Assembly (NCBI GenBank): GCA_028455995.1 | Contig: JABELC010000004.1 | Location: 2,912,501 to 2,976,500 of the forward strand | DNA: 64,000 nucleotides | Source of the DNA: Scleromitrula shiraiana | Taxonomy: Eukaryota > Ascomycota > Leotiomycetes > Helotiales > Sclerotiniaceae | Direction of reading: 5' to 3' | Shown: positions 63,899 to 64,000 of the stretch, one piece after another | Position numbering within the stretch: the stretch's first letter is position 1 | Layout of the letters: each line of letters begins with the position of its first letter | The notes under the pieces: generated by a model | Seen by the model: only the letters and a program-made list of their open reading frames with translations | The model's database searches: none | What the model was told of the DNA's origin: nothing | Position numbers and translations under genes: made by a program

Positions 63899-64000
63899 AT
63901 TAGGCAAAAATATATTTAATAATGATTATTATATTATTTGATAAATAAATATAAATAAAAGTTAAAAACATTTTTTTATTCTATATTATAATATTATAAG
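63899..64000 (+). repeat. Right copy of 102-bp direct repeat, cut by the window edge
   Basis: Same orientation as the copy at 49839-49940. The two could be long terminal repeats of one large or nested insertion, or ends of two members of one family; the continuation lies outside the window. Confidence 0.78.

Larger units (their letters stand above)
49839..64000. repeat. Extremely AT-rich, gene-free block of RIP-degraded repeats
   Basis: From about 49.84 kb to the right edge nearly all bases are A or T. Counted examples: the line at 53041 has 3 G/C in 60, that at 57781 has 9 in 60. No frame longer than about 140 codons exists, and the longest are translations of simple repeats. Recognisable repeats inside: 102-bp direct repeats at both ends, a tandem pair of about 850 bp (55.72-57.42 kb), a dispersed pair near 57.82 and 60.84 kb, and tandem arrays. 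The composition change at the left border occurs within about 50 bases. This is the expected appearance of transposon clusters mutated by RIP; a centromeric or pericentromeric location is possible but cannot be judged here. Confidence 0.85.

Noticed and set aside
49839..64000. AT-rich block as mitochondrial DNA or a mitochondrial insertion
   Set aside because: A/T content in counted lines is 85-95 percent, with no cox, nad, atp, rRNA or tRNA-like sequence and no long frames; internal repeats with transition differences fit RIP instead.

Overview
The window reads as nuclear DNA of a filamentous ascomycete, most likely a leotiomycete of the Botrytis/Sclerotinia/Monilinia group. What I see: compact genes with short GT-AG introns (about 40-70 nt, CTAAT/CTGAC-like branch sites), long UTRs rich in microsatellites, and a transition-riddled AT-rich block typical of repeat-induced point mutation (RIP). 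The lineage is inferred from overall protein character (a WOPR regulator of the Reg1/Wor1/Sge1 type, MMM1, the EDC1/PNRC-like protein); no database was searched.

Region by region. 1-1083: N-terminal part of a CorA/ALR Mg2+ transporter running off the left edge. 3.4-6.8 kb: signal peptidase subunit SPC1, RING-box protein RBX1, and a disordered protein with a PNRC/EDC1 decapping-activator motif. 7.9-11.8 kb: two convergent mitochondrial genes, MTO1 (tRNA wobble-U modification) and CRD1 (cardiolipin synthase). 12.6-14.1 kb: a WOPR transcription factor preceded by 4.8 kb without a recognisable gene, which holds a small AT-rich element with terminal inverted repeats. 18.9-24.8 kb: TDP1 (10 exons) divergent from an FAD-dependent oxidoreductase that has an 11-nt micro-exon. 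25.5-29.7 kb: VPS45 divergent from the MBOAT acyltransferase ALE1. 30.3-33.6 kb: a 1019-residue Ser-rich membrane protein with internal repeats. 37.4-42.3 kb: RCE1, a PLP1/TXNDC9-type protein and the GDP-mannose transporter VRG4. 43.1-47.2 kb: MMM1 (ERMES tether) and a GT32 inositol-phosphoceramide mannosyltransferase. 48.9-49.8 kb: a GNAT acetyltransferase gene killed by three in-frame stops. 49.8 kb to the right edge: about 14 kb of gene-free, extremely AT-rich repeat remnants.

The genes are housekeeping and are not a pathway cluster, though several share themes: mitochondria (MTO1, CRD1, MMM1), lipids (CRD1, ALE1, the mannosyltransferase), the secretory pathway (SPC1, VPS45, VRG4, the mannosyltransferase), and cullin-RING, DNA-repair and mRNA-decay factors. 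Exon boundaries were derived by hand from splice signals, reading phase and remembered family conservation; all close in phase, but none is confirmed by RNA.

The most informative observation lies in the AT-rich block. Three copies of one repeat can be aligned; the copy at about 63.3 kb still carries C and G where the copies at 56.4 and 57.3 kb carry T and A. In one 24-bp stretch all 13 differences are transitions of the RIP type. The neighbouring GNAT gene keeps its frame and splice sites, and its three stops can each be explained by a C-to-T change, which suggests that RIP leaked out of the repeats into a flanking single-copy gene.
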